Shown one piece after another: positions 20,010 to 28,939 of a DNA stretch of 57,982 nucleotides. The notes below the pieces were generated by a model that did no database searches, had not been told where the DNA came from, and saw nothing but the letters and a program-made list of their open reading frames with translations. The number at the start of each line of letters is the position of its first letter. Within the stretch, counting starts at the first letter, position 1. The stretch is from Tissierellia bacterium (lineage in GTDB: Bacteria; Bacillota; Clostridia; Peptostreptococcales; Acidaminobacteraceae), in contig JAAYGQ010000066.1 of the NCBI GenBank assembly GCA_012727635.1, positions 1-57,982 of the forward strand, in the 5' to 3' direction. A program made the position numbers and the translations under genes.

Positions 20010-21494
20010 ATGAATATTGCAATAAAAGATGGTCAACTGGTAACTTTCGACGAATCTATGGCCAATCGCCATGGCCTTGTGGCCGGTGCCACAGGTACGG
20101 GTAAAACCGTTACCATTAAACTGATGGCCGAAGAATTTGCCAAGGCCGGCGTTCCTGTTTTTATAACCGATATAAAGGGAGATATCTCCGGCTTCTTAGA
20201 AGCCGGAGCACTTAGTCCAAAACTGGCCGAGCGCCTGGAAAAAATCGGTGCACCCACGCCGGAGTTCGAAAGTTTTACTGTCAATTTCTGGGATATCCTA
20301 AAGGAAAACGGGATTCCCCTTAGAGCCACCATAAGCGAGATGGGGCCTCTACTTCTTAGCCGGCTTTTTAATCTTAATGACACCCAAACCGGTATACTCT
20401 ACGCACTTTTTAAGATTGCCGACGATCAAGGTCTACTTCTTTTAGACTTTAAAGATCTCTCGGAAATGCTTAAATTCCTCTATGACAATACTTCTGAATT
20501 GTCCAAGGAATACGGAAACATGAGTAAGGCATCCATCGGAGCCATCCAGCGCAGCCTGCTTATTTTAGAACAGCAAGGAGCCAAGGAGTTCTTCCAGGAA
20601 CCGGCTTTGGACGTTCGAGATTTTCTTCAAAGGGATTCCAGTGGAAAGGGAATAATTAACATCCTCGATGCAAGAAAAATCTATCACAATCCTGATATCT
20701 ACTCTGCTTTTTTACTACTGCTTCTTTCAAGCCTCTATGAAGAGCTGCCGGAAGTGGGCGACCTACCCCTACCAAAGCTTGTGTTCTTTTTTGAAGAAGC
20801 CCATCTTATCTTCCAAAACGCCTCCAAGGTACTCCTCGAAAGAATTGAGCAGATTGTCAAACTAATCCGCAGTAAGGGTGTTGGGGTATTTTTCATTACA
20901 CAAAATCCCAGGGACATTCCCGACAATATCCTAGCCCAGCTAGGTAGCCGGATGCAGCACGCCCTTAGAGCCTATACCCCCGCCGAGCAACGAGTAGTAA
21001 AAGCTGTGGCAGACTCCTTTAGAAGCGATGGACAAATGAATGTGGCCGAGGAGCTTCTTGCTCTTAAAACCGGCGAAGCTCTAATCTCCACCCTGGACGA
21101 AAGTGGAGCCCCAACTCCTGTAATAAAGGCCTTTATTCTAGCTCCCGCCTCCAGCATGGAGCCTGCTTCAGCCCAAAGCGTGGAAAACTCCATCAAAAAT
21201 TCCTATTTTTATAACAAATACGAAAGAACCTTCGATTCCCATTCGGCCTATGAAATTCTTAGGGAAAAAGCCGATCGTATGGCCGAAGAACAGGAGAAAT
21301 CCCAGTCAGAAAAGTCAGAGTCTAAAGACAAAAAAGAAGAAAAGGATGGTGGTTTTTTTGACAGCATCCTTAAGCCCCGCTCCAACAGAGACACCCCTGT
21401 GGAGCGCATGGTAAAAAATACGATGGGTTCACTCGGTTCTCAACTTGGAAAGGAAATCTTCCGCGGGGTCCTCGGAGGAATGAAAAAACGATAA
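20010..21494 (+). CDS. HerA-like / YjgR (DUF853) family P-loop ATPase
   Basis: GLVAGATGTGKTVTIKLMAEEFAKAGVPVFITDIKGDISGF, FFFEEAHLIF; SD GGAGGG. Confidence 0.88.
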   Translation: MNIAIKDGQLVTFDESMANRHGLVAGATGTGKTVTIKLMAEEFAKAGVPVFITDIKGDISGFLEAGALSPKLAERLEKIGAPTPEFESFTVNFWDILKENGIPLRATISEMGPLLLSRLFNLNDTQTGILYALFKIADDQGLLLLDFKDLSEMLKFLYDNTSELSKEYGNMSKASIGAIQRSLLILEQQGAKEFFQEPALDVRDFLQRDSSGKGIINILDARKIYHNPDIYSAFLLLLLSSLYEELPEVGDLPLPKLVFFFEEAHLIFQNASKVLLERIEQIVKLIRSKGVGVFFITQNPRDIPDNILAQLGSRMQHALRAYTPAEQRVVKAVADSFRSDGQMNVAEELLALKTGEALISTLDESGAPTPVIKAFILAPASSMEPASAQSVENSIKNSYFYNKYERTFDSHSAYEILREKADRMAEEQEKSQSEKSESKDKKEEKDGGFFDSILKPRSNRDTPVERMVKNTMGSLGSQLGKEIFRGVLGGMKKR

Positions 21495-22100
21495 ATGATA
21501 ACAACTTACTTACAAGGTCTTGCCCTGGGTTTTGCCTATGTAGCACCCCTGGGAATGCAAAATATCTTCGTAATAAACAATGCCCTGATGCGGGAGAAAA
21601 AACAAGCCATTCTTACTACCTTGGCAGTGATATTTTTTGATATCACCCTGGCCATGGCCTGCTTCTATGGTATAGGCATGCTTATGGAAACCCGCCCCTT
21701 ACTTCAAAAGATTGTTATATATGTGGGGGGGGCCCTAGTAGTCTACATCGGAATTACCTTACTAGTGGGAAAAGTTCAAGAAATCGAAATTAAAAAAGAT
21801 GAGCATAGTCTGAGTAAAGCCATTTTACAAGCTGGCATTGTCACCTGGCTTAATCCCCAGGCCATAATCGATGGTACACTTTTTCTAGGAGCCTTTAGAG
21901 CTTCCCTAGACCCTCTTATGGCAAAGTACTTTATCGGCGGGGTTATGAGCGCTTCTTTTCTTTGGTTTACATTTATTTCTCTAGGTGTTCACTTCTTTAG
22001 AGGGCTTATAAACACCAAGGTCCTACAGTGGATCCAGTGGATTTGCGGCGCAGTACTGGTATTCTACGGAGGCCGACTCTTACTTAGTGGTATATTTTAA
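21495..22100 (+). CDS. LysE/ArgO family amino acid exporter
   Basis: GFAYVAPLGMQNIFVINNAL, WLNPQAIIDGTLFLGAF; ATG directly abuts the upstream TAA. Confidence 0.9.
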   Translation: MITTYLQGLALGFAYVAPLGMQNIFVINNALMREKKQAILTTLAVIFFDITLAMACFYGIGMLMETRPLLQKIVIYVGGALVVYIGITLLVGKVQEIEIKKDEHSLSKAILQAGIVTWLNPQAIIDGTLFLGAFRASLDPLMAKYFIGGVMSASFLWFTFISLGVHFFRGLINTKVLQWIQWICGAVLVFYGGRLLLSGIF

Positions 22101-22137
22101 AAAAAAGAACCCCTTCAAAAAAATGAAGGGGTTTTTT
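22101..22137. terminator. Bidirectional terminator
   Basis: AAAAAAGAACCCCTTC-N8-GAAGGGGTTTTTT between convergent genes. Confidence 0.88.
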
Positions 22138-22156
22138 ACGCTATGCTTTTTCTTCT

Positions 22157-23038
22157 CTAGACTTTTCTTCCCAAGGGCCTCTGCTTAAGTAATTTATTGA
22201 AAATTCCTTCGCTTACTAGGATGGCAAAAAAGATACAAAGATAGCCCAGGGCCATAGGAAAATTTATAGGGTCTTTATAAAATAAAACACCAAAAAAAGT
22301 TCCGACGGGAGCTTCAAGGCTTAAAAGTATGGCGGCTCTACTGGCCGTAGTATACTTTTGTCCTGTGGTCTGAAGGGTATAGGCAAAAAAAGTATTTATC
22401 ACCCCAATATATATAAGGGCCATAAAGGGCTTTGCCCCCATGGGAGCAAAGCTTTTAAAAATAAATCCCGCAATAATAGAAAAAAATGCCGTGACACCAA
22501 TCTGGACAAAATTTAGATGAAGGGGTCGCTGATCTTTAACAAATTCTGCCGAGAGTACCATATGCAGTGCTACAACCAGGGCCCCCGACAAAAGAAAATA
22601 ATCCCCAGAGTTAAGATTACTAAAATCTCCGGAGTTCATTAGGAATATTCCAAAGAGACTTAAGGCTGCTGCGACAAAGGTCCGCATTCCCGGTGGGTTT
22701 TTTTTATAAACCCAATCAATAAAGGGTACGAAAAGCACATAGGTCCCAGTTAAAAAGGCCGTCTTCGATGTATTTGTCAGCCTCTGTCCCTCAAGAAGAA
22801 GATAGAAAAAGCTGAACATTAATACTCCTAGAATAAGGCCTTTTTTTACTGTTTTTTTTGTAATATCTCCTCTGCTTTTTAAAACCAGGGGTAATAGACA
22901 TAAAAAACCAATGAAAAATCGCAGGGCCTGGATCTGAAGGGGGCTCACTCCCATTTTTAAGGCATATTCCACAACAGAATAACCAAAGCCCCAAAATATG
23001 CTAACGGCTATAAGGGCCAGCTCTCCTTTATACTGCAA
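22157..23038 (-). CDS. DMT superfamily (EamA) transporter
   Basis: Ten TM segments, EamA repeats. TTG start at 23038 (LQYKGELALIAV) proposed because GGAGG lies 6 nt upstream; ORF-track start 23077 has no obvious SD. Confidence 0.85.
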   Translation of the reverse strand: MQYKGELALIAVSIFWGFGYSVVEYALKMGVSPLQIQALRFFIGFLCLLPLVLKSRGDITKKTVKKGLILGVLMFSFFYLLLEGQRLTNTSKTAFLTGTYVLFVPFIDWVYKKNPPGMRTFVAAALSLFGIFLMNSGDFSNLNSGDYFLLSGALVVALHMVLSAEFVKDQRPLHLNFVQIGVTAFFSIIAGFIFKSFAPMGAKPFMALIYIGVINTFFAYTLQTTGQKYTTASRAAILLSLEAPVGTFFGVLFYKDPINFPMALGYLCIFFAILVSEGIFNKLLKQRPLGRKV

Positions 23039-23618
23039 GCCTCGCCTCCAGTACGTAATAGCCTCCTTTTTTATCAAGAATTACCACATTTTCATAAAGC
23101 TCTTCCAACTTTTTTTTCGCACTGAGCATGCCTTGCTTTTTTTGAATAACAATAATCAGCCGACCCTCGGGAGCAAGATGATGCCTTGCCTCTTCAAAAA
23201 GACCGTAGATAATCTCTTTGCCCCGGCGTATTGGAGGATTAAGAAGAATTGTATCGTAGGCCTTTTCGGTGGCAGAAAAACCATCGGAATAGAATACCTC
23301 TCCCTGGGCTCTGTTGAGTTTCAGATTTTCCTTGGCAAGATGAAGGGCCCTTTCGTTTACATCCACCATATCGCAAAGGATGCCTCTGTTCAGATAGACT
23401 AGAACCCCAACGGGCCCATAGCCGCAGCCAAGGTCTAGAACCTTTCCCGAGAGGCTATTCATACTGGTCTTTAAGAGAAGGCCCGTACCAAAATCAAGGC
23501 GATCTCTACTGAAAACCCCATGATCCGTAATAAAGGGATAGCTCTTATTATCAAAATGTAGCTCAATTCTCTTTGGATCACTGGGGGTTTTTGTTTTCTC
23601 ACTAAAGTAATGTTCCAT
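23028..23618 (-). CDS. Class I SAM-dependent methyltransferase (RsmC/RlmG-like)
   Basis: VLDLGCGYGPVG motif I and LLNPPIRRGKE (NPPF/I) motif. Confidence 0.9.
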   Translation of the reverse strand: MEHYFSEKTKTPSDPKRIELHFDNKSYPFITDHGVFSRDRLDFGTGLLLKTSMNSLSGKVLDLGCGYGPVGVLVYLNRGILCDMVDVNERALHLAKENLKLNRAQGEVFYSDGFSATEKAYDTILLNPPIRRGKEIIYGLFEEARHHLAPEGRLIIVIQKKQGMLSAKKKLEELYENVVILDKKGGYYVLEARLAV

Positions 23619-24183
23619 CCTCTACTCCTTTAAAAACAATAAGATGAAAAAATATTCCTGGAGCCGCAAGCTCATCAAATTCAAGTTCCATTCTTTTTCC
23701 CCAGGTAGAAAAAATAAGCCTATCACCGGAAAAACCCGTAATCACCATAAAATGATTTACATAGGGTGTGCTTCCTGGGGGGCCAAGAACCATTATAGCA
23801 GGAAGCTGGCCCTTAAGAAGGGCTCTTTTCGCTTCTACTAGGGCTCTTTTGCGAATAAATCGAAAGACCTTTGCCTCTAAGAATAATCCTCGTAGCCTAA
23901 AAAAACGCAAACTTCTCTGGGTCCACAATCCAGGACTGATGATGCCATAGGTATCTTCTTTTATCTGTGGATTAAAAAAGTGCAGGGGTTTAAGCCAGTA
24001 ATATAAAGCCCTGGCCAGGGCCATATAATCCTCTTTTCTGATTTTGTTTTCCTTCTTAAAATAATAATAAATATTGCTTGAAGCAATCACCCCGCAGCCG
24101 CCAGCTGCCCAGAGACTTTTTTCAAACCAGGATTGATTGCCGCCATAACTTCCCTGAACATCGGGGAAATTTTTTAATTCCAT
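23602..24183 (-). CDS. C39-like cysteine peptidase-fold protein, hypothetical
   Basis: WAAGGCGVIASSNIYYYF (Cys) and YVNHFMVITGFSGDRLIFSTWGKRMELEFDEL (His) resemble the C39-like/papain-like motif order; no close family recognised. Confidence 0.5.
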   Translation of the reverse strand: MELKNFPDVQGSYGGNQSWFEKSLWAAGGCGVIASSNIYYYFKKENKIRKEDYMALARALYYWLKPLHFFNPQIKEDTYGIISPGLWTQRSLRFFRLRGLFLEAKVFRFIRKRALVEAKRALLKGQLPAIMVLGPPGSTPYVNHFMVITGFSGDRLIFSTWGKRMELEFDELAAPGIFFHLIVFKGVEDGTLL

Positions 24184-24195
24184 TTTTATCTCCTA

Positions 24196-24312
24196 TGTGG
24201 ATTCTTTTTGCTTATTTGTGGAAAGTTCTAAGTCTCAAAGCCTTTAATAGAGCCATTTTCCTAAAGTTATCCACAGTATCCACAAAATATCCACAGTTTT
24301 GCCTGTGGATTA
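24196..24312. promoter_or_regulatory. DnaA-box cluster
   Basis: TTATCCACA at 24267-24275 (9/9), gTATCCACA 24276-24284 (8/9), aTATCCACA 24287-24295 (8/9), inverted TGTGGATtA 24304-24312 (8/9), plus two weaker inverted sites TGTGGATtc 24196-24204 and TGTGGAaAg 24217-24225 (7/9 each). Confidence 0.8.
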
Positions 24313-25290
24313 GAGAGGTAGATTTGCCTTGGCATTAAGAGAAAGGGGAGCGATATCTCCTTTTAGAGCTTTATAATATCCCGCCGCTCCAATCATAGCT
24401 CCGTTATCGGTACAGATAGAAAGGGGAGGTATAAAGACCTGGGCAGGAATATCCTTTAGCACCTGCCTAAGCCTCTGATTGGAAGCCACACCCCCGGCTA
24501 TAATTAGTTTTTTTTGGCCGGTTTGTTCCAGAGCTTCTAGAAGCTTGTCTCGTACTATGGAAAAAACCCTTTCTTGAAAAGAAGCCGCTAAATCGGCCTT
24601 TTCTTTTTCACTAAGTTCTAACTTATCGGCTAAGTTTTTCACCGCTGATTTGATGCCGGAAAAAGAAAAATCCAAAGATCCTTTTTCCAACATCGCTTTT
24701 GGAAGAGCAAAAACCCCTTGGCCTCTTTTGGCTATTTCCTCTACTCTAGGCCCACCGGGGTAGGCAAGACCAAGAATCCTTGCCACCTTATCAAAGGCTT
24801 CTCCTAAAGCGTCATCGCGAGTGCCTCCCAGCAGTTTATACTGCCCATAATCCTCGGTAAGATAAAAATGACTATGACCACCGCTTAAAATAAGGGCTAA
24901 AAAGGGGGGCTCCAGCTCGGGAAAGGCAAGATAATTCGCTGCCACATGACCATCGAGGTGATGAATGGCGTAGAGGGGTTTATTAAGACCATAGCTCAGT
25001 CCCTTGGCATAGTTCAGTCCCACAAGAAGGGGGCCAATTAGGCCGGGACCCTGGGTCACAGCTACGCCATCTATCTCTTCAAGGCTTTTTCCCGCTTCTC
25101 GTAGCGCCATAGCCACAACGCCATCGATGCGCTCCACATGGGAGCGAGAGGCAATCTCAGGAACCACCCCTCCGTAGGGCTGATGGATAGCAATCTGGGA
25201 GTGGATTACGCTAGAGAGAACTTTTCTTCCATTTTCCACCAGGGCTGCTGCGGTTTCATCACAGCTGGTTTCAATTCCCAGTATTAGCAT
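24310..25290 (-). CDS. tsaD: tRNA N6-adenosine threonylcarbamoyltransferase TsaD
   Basis: MLILGIETSCDETAAALVENGR, HHLDGHVAANYL, LILSGGHSHFYL, CTDNGAMIGAAG. Confidence 0.97.
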   Translation of the reverse strand: MLILGIETSCDETAAALVENGRKVLSSVIHSQIAIHQPYGGVVPEIASRSHVERIDGVVAMALREAGKSLEEIDGVAVTQGPGLIGPLLVGLNYAKGLSYGLNKPLYAIHHLDGHVAANYLAFPELEPPFLALILSGGHSHFYLTEDYGQYKLLGGTRDDALGEAFDKVARILGLAYPGGPRVEEIAKRGQGVFALPKAMLEKGSLDFSFSGIKSAVKNLADKLELSEKEKADLAASFQERVFSIVRDKLLEALEQTGQKKLIIAGGVASNQRLRQVLKDIPAQVFIPPLSICTDNGAMIGAAGYYKALKGDIAPLSLNAKANLPL

Positions 25291-25921
25291 TCTTTTCCTC
25301 CAGTCGCCTTTTGGCTTCAACTTCTCTGAGGTAAATGGGCGCCAGCTCTTTACAATCATGCCCATCCAAATAGGCCTCTATCACTCCCTGGGCCAGAGGC
25401 CCCGGTGAAACAAACCGAAAGGGCGAAGCCTCTTCTTTAAAGGCCTCTAGTTTTTCACCAATAAAAACAATATCTTGATTCAGAGCCCTTAGTTCTTCTA
25501 GATAATCGCTGAAGGCTCCGTTAAAGGGCTCCTTCTCATAGAGCCCGTAGCTGGCAGCGTAAACATTGCCTCGCCGGGCATCCATCATGGGTACAATAAT
25601 GTCCGCTATAGCGCCATAACTCCGCGAGCGCAGGCTATTGACGCCATAGCAGGAAAGGCCCGCTCCCCGGGCAAGGCCCAGAGCCGTTGCAAGACCTATG
25701 CGTATCCCAGTAAAACTACCGGGGCCCAGTCCCACTACTATAGCGTCCATATCCCTTAATTTATAGCCCACTTCCCTAAGGGCCCGGTCCATCAGAGGCA
25801 TAAGCTCCCTGGCATGGCCAAAGTTCGATGGAGTCTCAAAATTATGAAATTCCCCATCGTATATACAAAGGGAGCAGATGCTACTCACCGTATCAAATCC
25901 CAAAATCTTTTCGCCGTCCAA
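25271..25921 (-). CDS. tsaB: tRNA threonylcarbamoyladenosine biosynthesis protein TsaB
   Basis: ILGFDTVSSICSLCIYD, GPGSFTGIRIGLATALGLA. Confidence 0.95.
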   Translation of the reverse strand: MDGEKILGFDTVSSICSLCIYDGEFHNFETPSNFGHARELMPLMDRALREVGYKLRDMDAIVVGLGPGSFTGIRIGLATALGLARGAGLSCYGVNSLRSRSYGAIADIIVPMMDARRGNVYAASYGLYEKEPFNGAFSDYLEELRALNQDIVFIGEKLEAFKEEASPFRFVSPGPLAQGVIEAYLDGHDCKELAPIYLREVEAKRRLEEKNANTGN

Positions 25922-26309
25922 AGCGCAGCCTCCTTATATTTTCTTCCCCCTCTTTAATTTCAAGGCAGAGGGCCTCTTGAGGGATTAGTTCCAGGCCCAC
26001 CTGGGGCCACTCGATAACAATTTTTCCGGGTTTTTCAAAATACTCTTCAAAACCCAAGGCCAAAAGTTCCTCTTCATCCTCAATGCGGTAGAGGTCCATA
26101 TGGTAGAAGGTCCCCCCTTCGAAGGGGTGTTCTTCTACAATGGAAAAAGTAGGGCTTTTTATACCCTCTATACCCAGAGCAGCGCCATAGGCCTTGGTAA
26201 AGGTCGTTTTACCCGCTCCTAAATCTCCTATTAAAAGCAGGATGGGGATTTGTTTTTCTGCCAGTTCTTTTGCATAATTGTTAAGTTCTTCGATTGAATG
26301 AATTAGCAC
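25893..26309 (-). CDS. tsaE: tRNA threonylcarbamoyladenosine biosynthesis ATPase TsaE
   Basis: GDLGAGKTTFTKAYGAALGI, SPTFSIVEEH, FYHMDLYRIEDEEEL, IVIEWPQ. Confidence 0.95.
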   Translation of the reverse strand: MLIHSIEELNNYAKELAEKQIPILLLIGDLGAGKTTFTKAYGAALGIEGIKSPTFSIVEEHPFEGGTFYHMDLYRIEDEEELLALGFEEYFEKPGKIVIEWPQVGLELIPQEALCLEIKEGEENIRRLRFGRRKDFGI

Positions 26310-26318
26310 GATTACTCC

Positions 26319-27059
26319 TTAATATAAAGTCTTGTAAAGAAGCACCAGTAGGGCGATATGCACAGGATAAAACCAGTATACAAGATATTTAGGAATCTTG
26401 CGTCCTGGGAGTCTTTCCGTGAGATAAATCAGGGGTAAAGCCACAATGCTCCTCCATTGAAAGAAAAGGCCATCCATATTGACAATGCCTTGAAACAAAA
26501 AACTCGGGGAAAACCGCAACCCATAGATAAACATGGTAGAAAGACTCCCGTAGAGACTTACAAGAATATATCCCAAGGCTTGCCGGTAGGGATCCTGAAC
26601 CATATAAAAAAGAAGGCTCAGCATAATGCCATAGCTTCCATAGCCTATAGAAAAGAGAGGGTAGAAATACTCCACAAGGTCCGGTAAAAATACTAGGCAG
26701 GCACCCAGTAGATAAAGGCTCTTTTTATTTTTCCCCTCTTCATAGAGGTAAAGCACCATAAAACTCAAAACAAACTGAAAGAGCTGATTAAAACCATAGA
26801 GCTCAAAAATTGCTCCAGGATTTAGAAAACTATAGGGCACCTGGCTAATAAAAGCAAAGAGAAGAAGCCTTTTAAAATAGGCACTTCTATTAGAACTATA
26901 GCGAAAGCCCTGGGCAAGGCTCCAGGCGAAGATAGGAAAGGCAAGCCTTCCAATGCTTCGAAAGAGACTCTCTGCTGGAAAAAACAGCACCCCTATATGA
27001 TCGATGAGCATGCTTATAAGGGCAATATAAATAATAGCAGCATTTCTCTTTTTTTCCAT
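26319..27059 (-). CDS. TraX family membrane protein
   Basis: ALISMLIDHIGVLFFPAE, GRLAFPIFAWSLAQGF, YWFYPVHIALL; start at 27059 preceded by GGGGG. Confidence 0.85.
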   Translation of the reverse strand: MEKKRNAAIIYIALISMLIDHIGVLFFPAESLFRSIGRLAFPIFAWSLAQGFRYSSNRSAYFKRLLLFAFISQVPYSFLNPGAIFELYGFNQLFQFVLSFMVLYLYEEGKNKKSLYLLGACLVFLPDLVEYFYPLFSIGYGSYGIMLSLLFYMVQDPYRQALGYILVSLYGSLSTMFIYGLRFSPSFLFQGIVNMDGLFFQWRSIVALPLIYLTERLPGRKIPKYLVYWFYPVHIALLVLLYKTLY

Positions 27060-27480
27060 GGCGCCCCCTAAGTCCAAGGGTCTTTTTCAGAAAGAAGCTA
27101 TGATATTCTTCTAAAATAAGGCCGCTCCCATATTTTTTTAATATTTCCCACTAGTGAAATAATCGCTTAGGCCCAGGAACAAACCATTATGGTTCAAAAC
27201 CAAGCCTTGGCTATATTAAGGCTATTATAATATAAAACACTGGGCTTTGAATACTTATATATAAGACTGTATCCTTAAAGCTACTGCCTAAAATTAAAGG
27301 AGCCCTTCCCATCATAGACCTTTTTCTTCTTTTAAGAGGGAGCTCTACTTTAACTCATGTTAAAGACCATTGGGGCAATGGGTATTCTAGGCTTTATTTT
27401 TTCTATCCTAGAATATTTTTCTACTGAGCTTGTTAAGTTTGAGCTTGCCCTATTAAACTGAGCAACTTTTCAAAGTGTTC

Positions 27481-28587
27481 CTATCCCAGTTTACTCTTTA
27501 CCATATGGAATAAAATATTTGTTCCCTTTATAAGGGCCGAGGGATCAAAGCTCATGTCAGGATGATGTAGCCCCGGGGTTAAATCGGCTCCCAGCCCAAT
27601 ATAGCCTGTTTTAATCCCCAAATCCCTTGAATAAAAATGGAAATCTTCTCCTCCAGGAGTAGTGATGATTTCTAGGCTTTCTCCCAATTCTTTAACGATA
27701 GCCTTTCTAGCCAAATTTGTCAGTTCATGGCAGTAGTCTGCTGCTGGAACTCCTCGGATAAAGTCTATTTGGGCCTGGGCACCAAGAGATCTTGCCCCAT
27801 ACTCCACGGCCAATTTGACCTTTTCTAAGATGTCTTCCATCACCTCATTGTTTTGAGCTCTAACATCCACTACTAATTTCGCTGCACTGGGAATCAGATT
27901 AAAAGTATCGGTTCCCCCTTTAAAAGAAGTTACCTTTACTGAGTGTGAAACCGAAGGATCGGCCTTTATAGCGTTTAGGCCATTTACAATGGCCACAGCG
28001 GCATCTACAGCGTTGATACCCAAGTGAGGCCTTGCCCCGTGGGCATTGAGCCCCTTTACACTTATATCCACACGATTGGAAGCACCGTGCACTAAAGCGG
28101 GAGTTGCTTGTCCCAGTCTGGCTTCTTGAATGGGTCTTAAATGGATGCCCAGCATTTCTTCTACTTCTGCGAGCATACCACTTTGGATCATTTTAGCGGC
28201 TCCGAAGAGTCCTTCTTCGGCGGGCTGGAATACAACATACAATTTACCCTTGTTTATACCTGTCTGTTTTACTTGCTTTGCCAGGCCCAGTACCATACTG
28301 GAGTGAGCGTCATGACCACAGGCATGAACATTGTAGGTTTTTCCGTCTTTTTCAAACTCCAATGCATCCATATCAGCTCTTACAGCCAGTACTGGACCAG
28401 GACTTCCACTGTCTAGTATGCCTATAACTCCGGTGCCGCCGACTTTTTCGATAACTTCATAATCAAGCTCTTTTAATTGCGATGCGATATAGGCCGATGT
28501 TTGAAATTCTTCGAAGGCGATTTCCGGGATACTGTGAAGTTTATTAAAGACATTTATAATGTATTTTTCTAATTCTGAACTCTCCAT
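27481..28587 (-). CDS. M20 family amidohydrolase (aminoacylase/hippurate hydrolase-like)
   Basis: ALEFEKDGKTYNVHACGHDAHSSMVLGLA, GLNAHGARPHLGINAVDAA, TPGGEDFHFYS. Confidence 0.9.
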   Translation of the reverse strand: MESSELEKYIINVFNKLHSIPEIAFEEFQTSAYIASQLKELDYEVIEKVGGTGVIGILDSGSPGPVLAVRADMDALEFEKDGKTYNVHACGHDAHSSMVLGLAKQVKQTGINKGKLYVVFQPAEEGLFGAAKMIQSGMLAEVEEMLGIHLRPIQEARLGQATPALVHGASNRVDISVKGLNAHGARPHLGINAVDAAVAIVNGLNAIKADPSVSHSVKVTSFKGGTDTFNLIPSAAKLVVDVRAQNNEVMEDILEKVKLAVEYGARSLGAQAQIDFIRGVPAADYCHELTNLARKAIVKELGESLEIITTPGGEDFHFYSRDLGIKTGYIGLGADLTPGLHHPDMSFDPSALIKGTNILFHMVKSKLG

Positions 28588-28939
28588 TTATTCTCCTTTG
28601 TAGCTGCCATTATCCAGAATAATTAGTTGTCTAATCATTATCTTTTATAATTATTTAAAAGCCCCAATTAAACAACGGGGCCATCTTATTTGCTAACTCT
28701 TTATGGATAAATTTATTATTTGACTAGTAGTGTATTTTCTTTACATGATCTCCCTGCAAATAGGCCGGTAGATCCCTTGCAACATTAATGTTTGTAACCA
28801 TTGAGCCCAGTATCCTGCTGCCTTTTTAGTCTCTGCCAGTGCTCTTTTGAATATTCAGACCCATCTGTAGCTACTAAAATCTTTTTCTTCCTTCCCCTCC
28901 TTCATTTAAGTATAAAATCTACTGGAAACAAAGCTTAGT

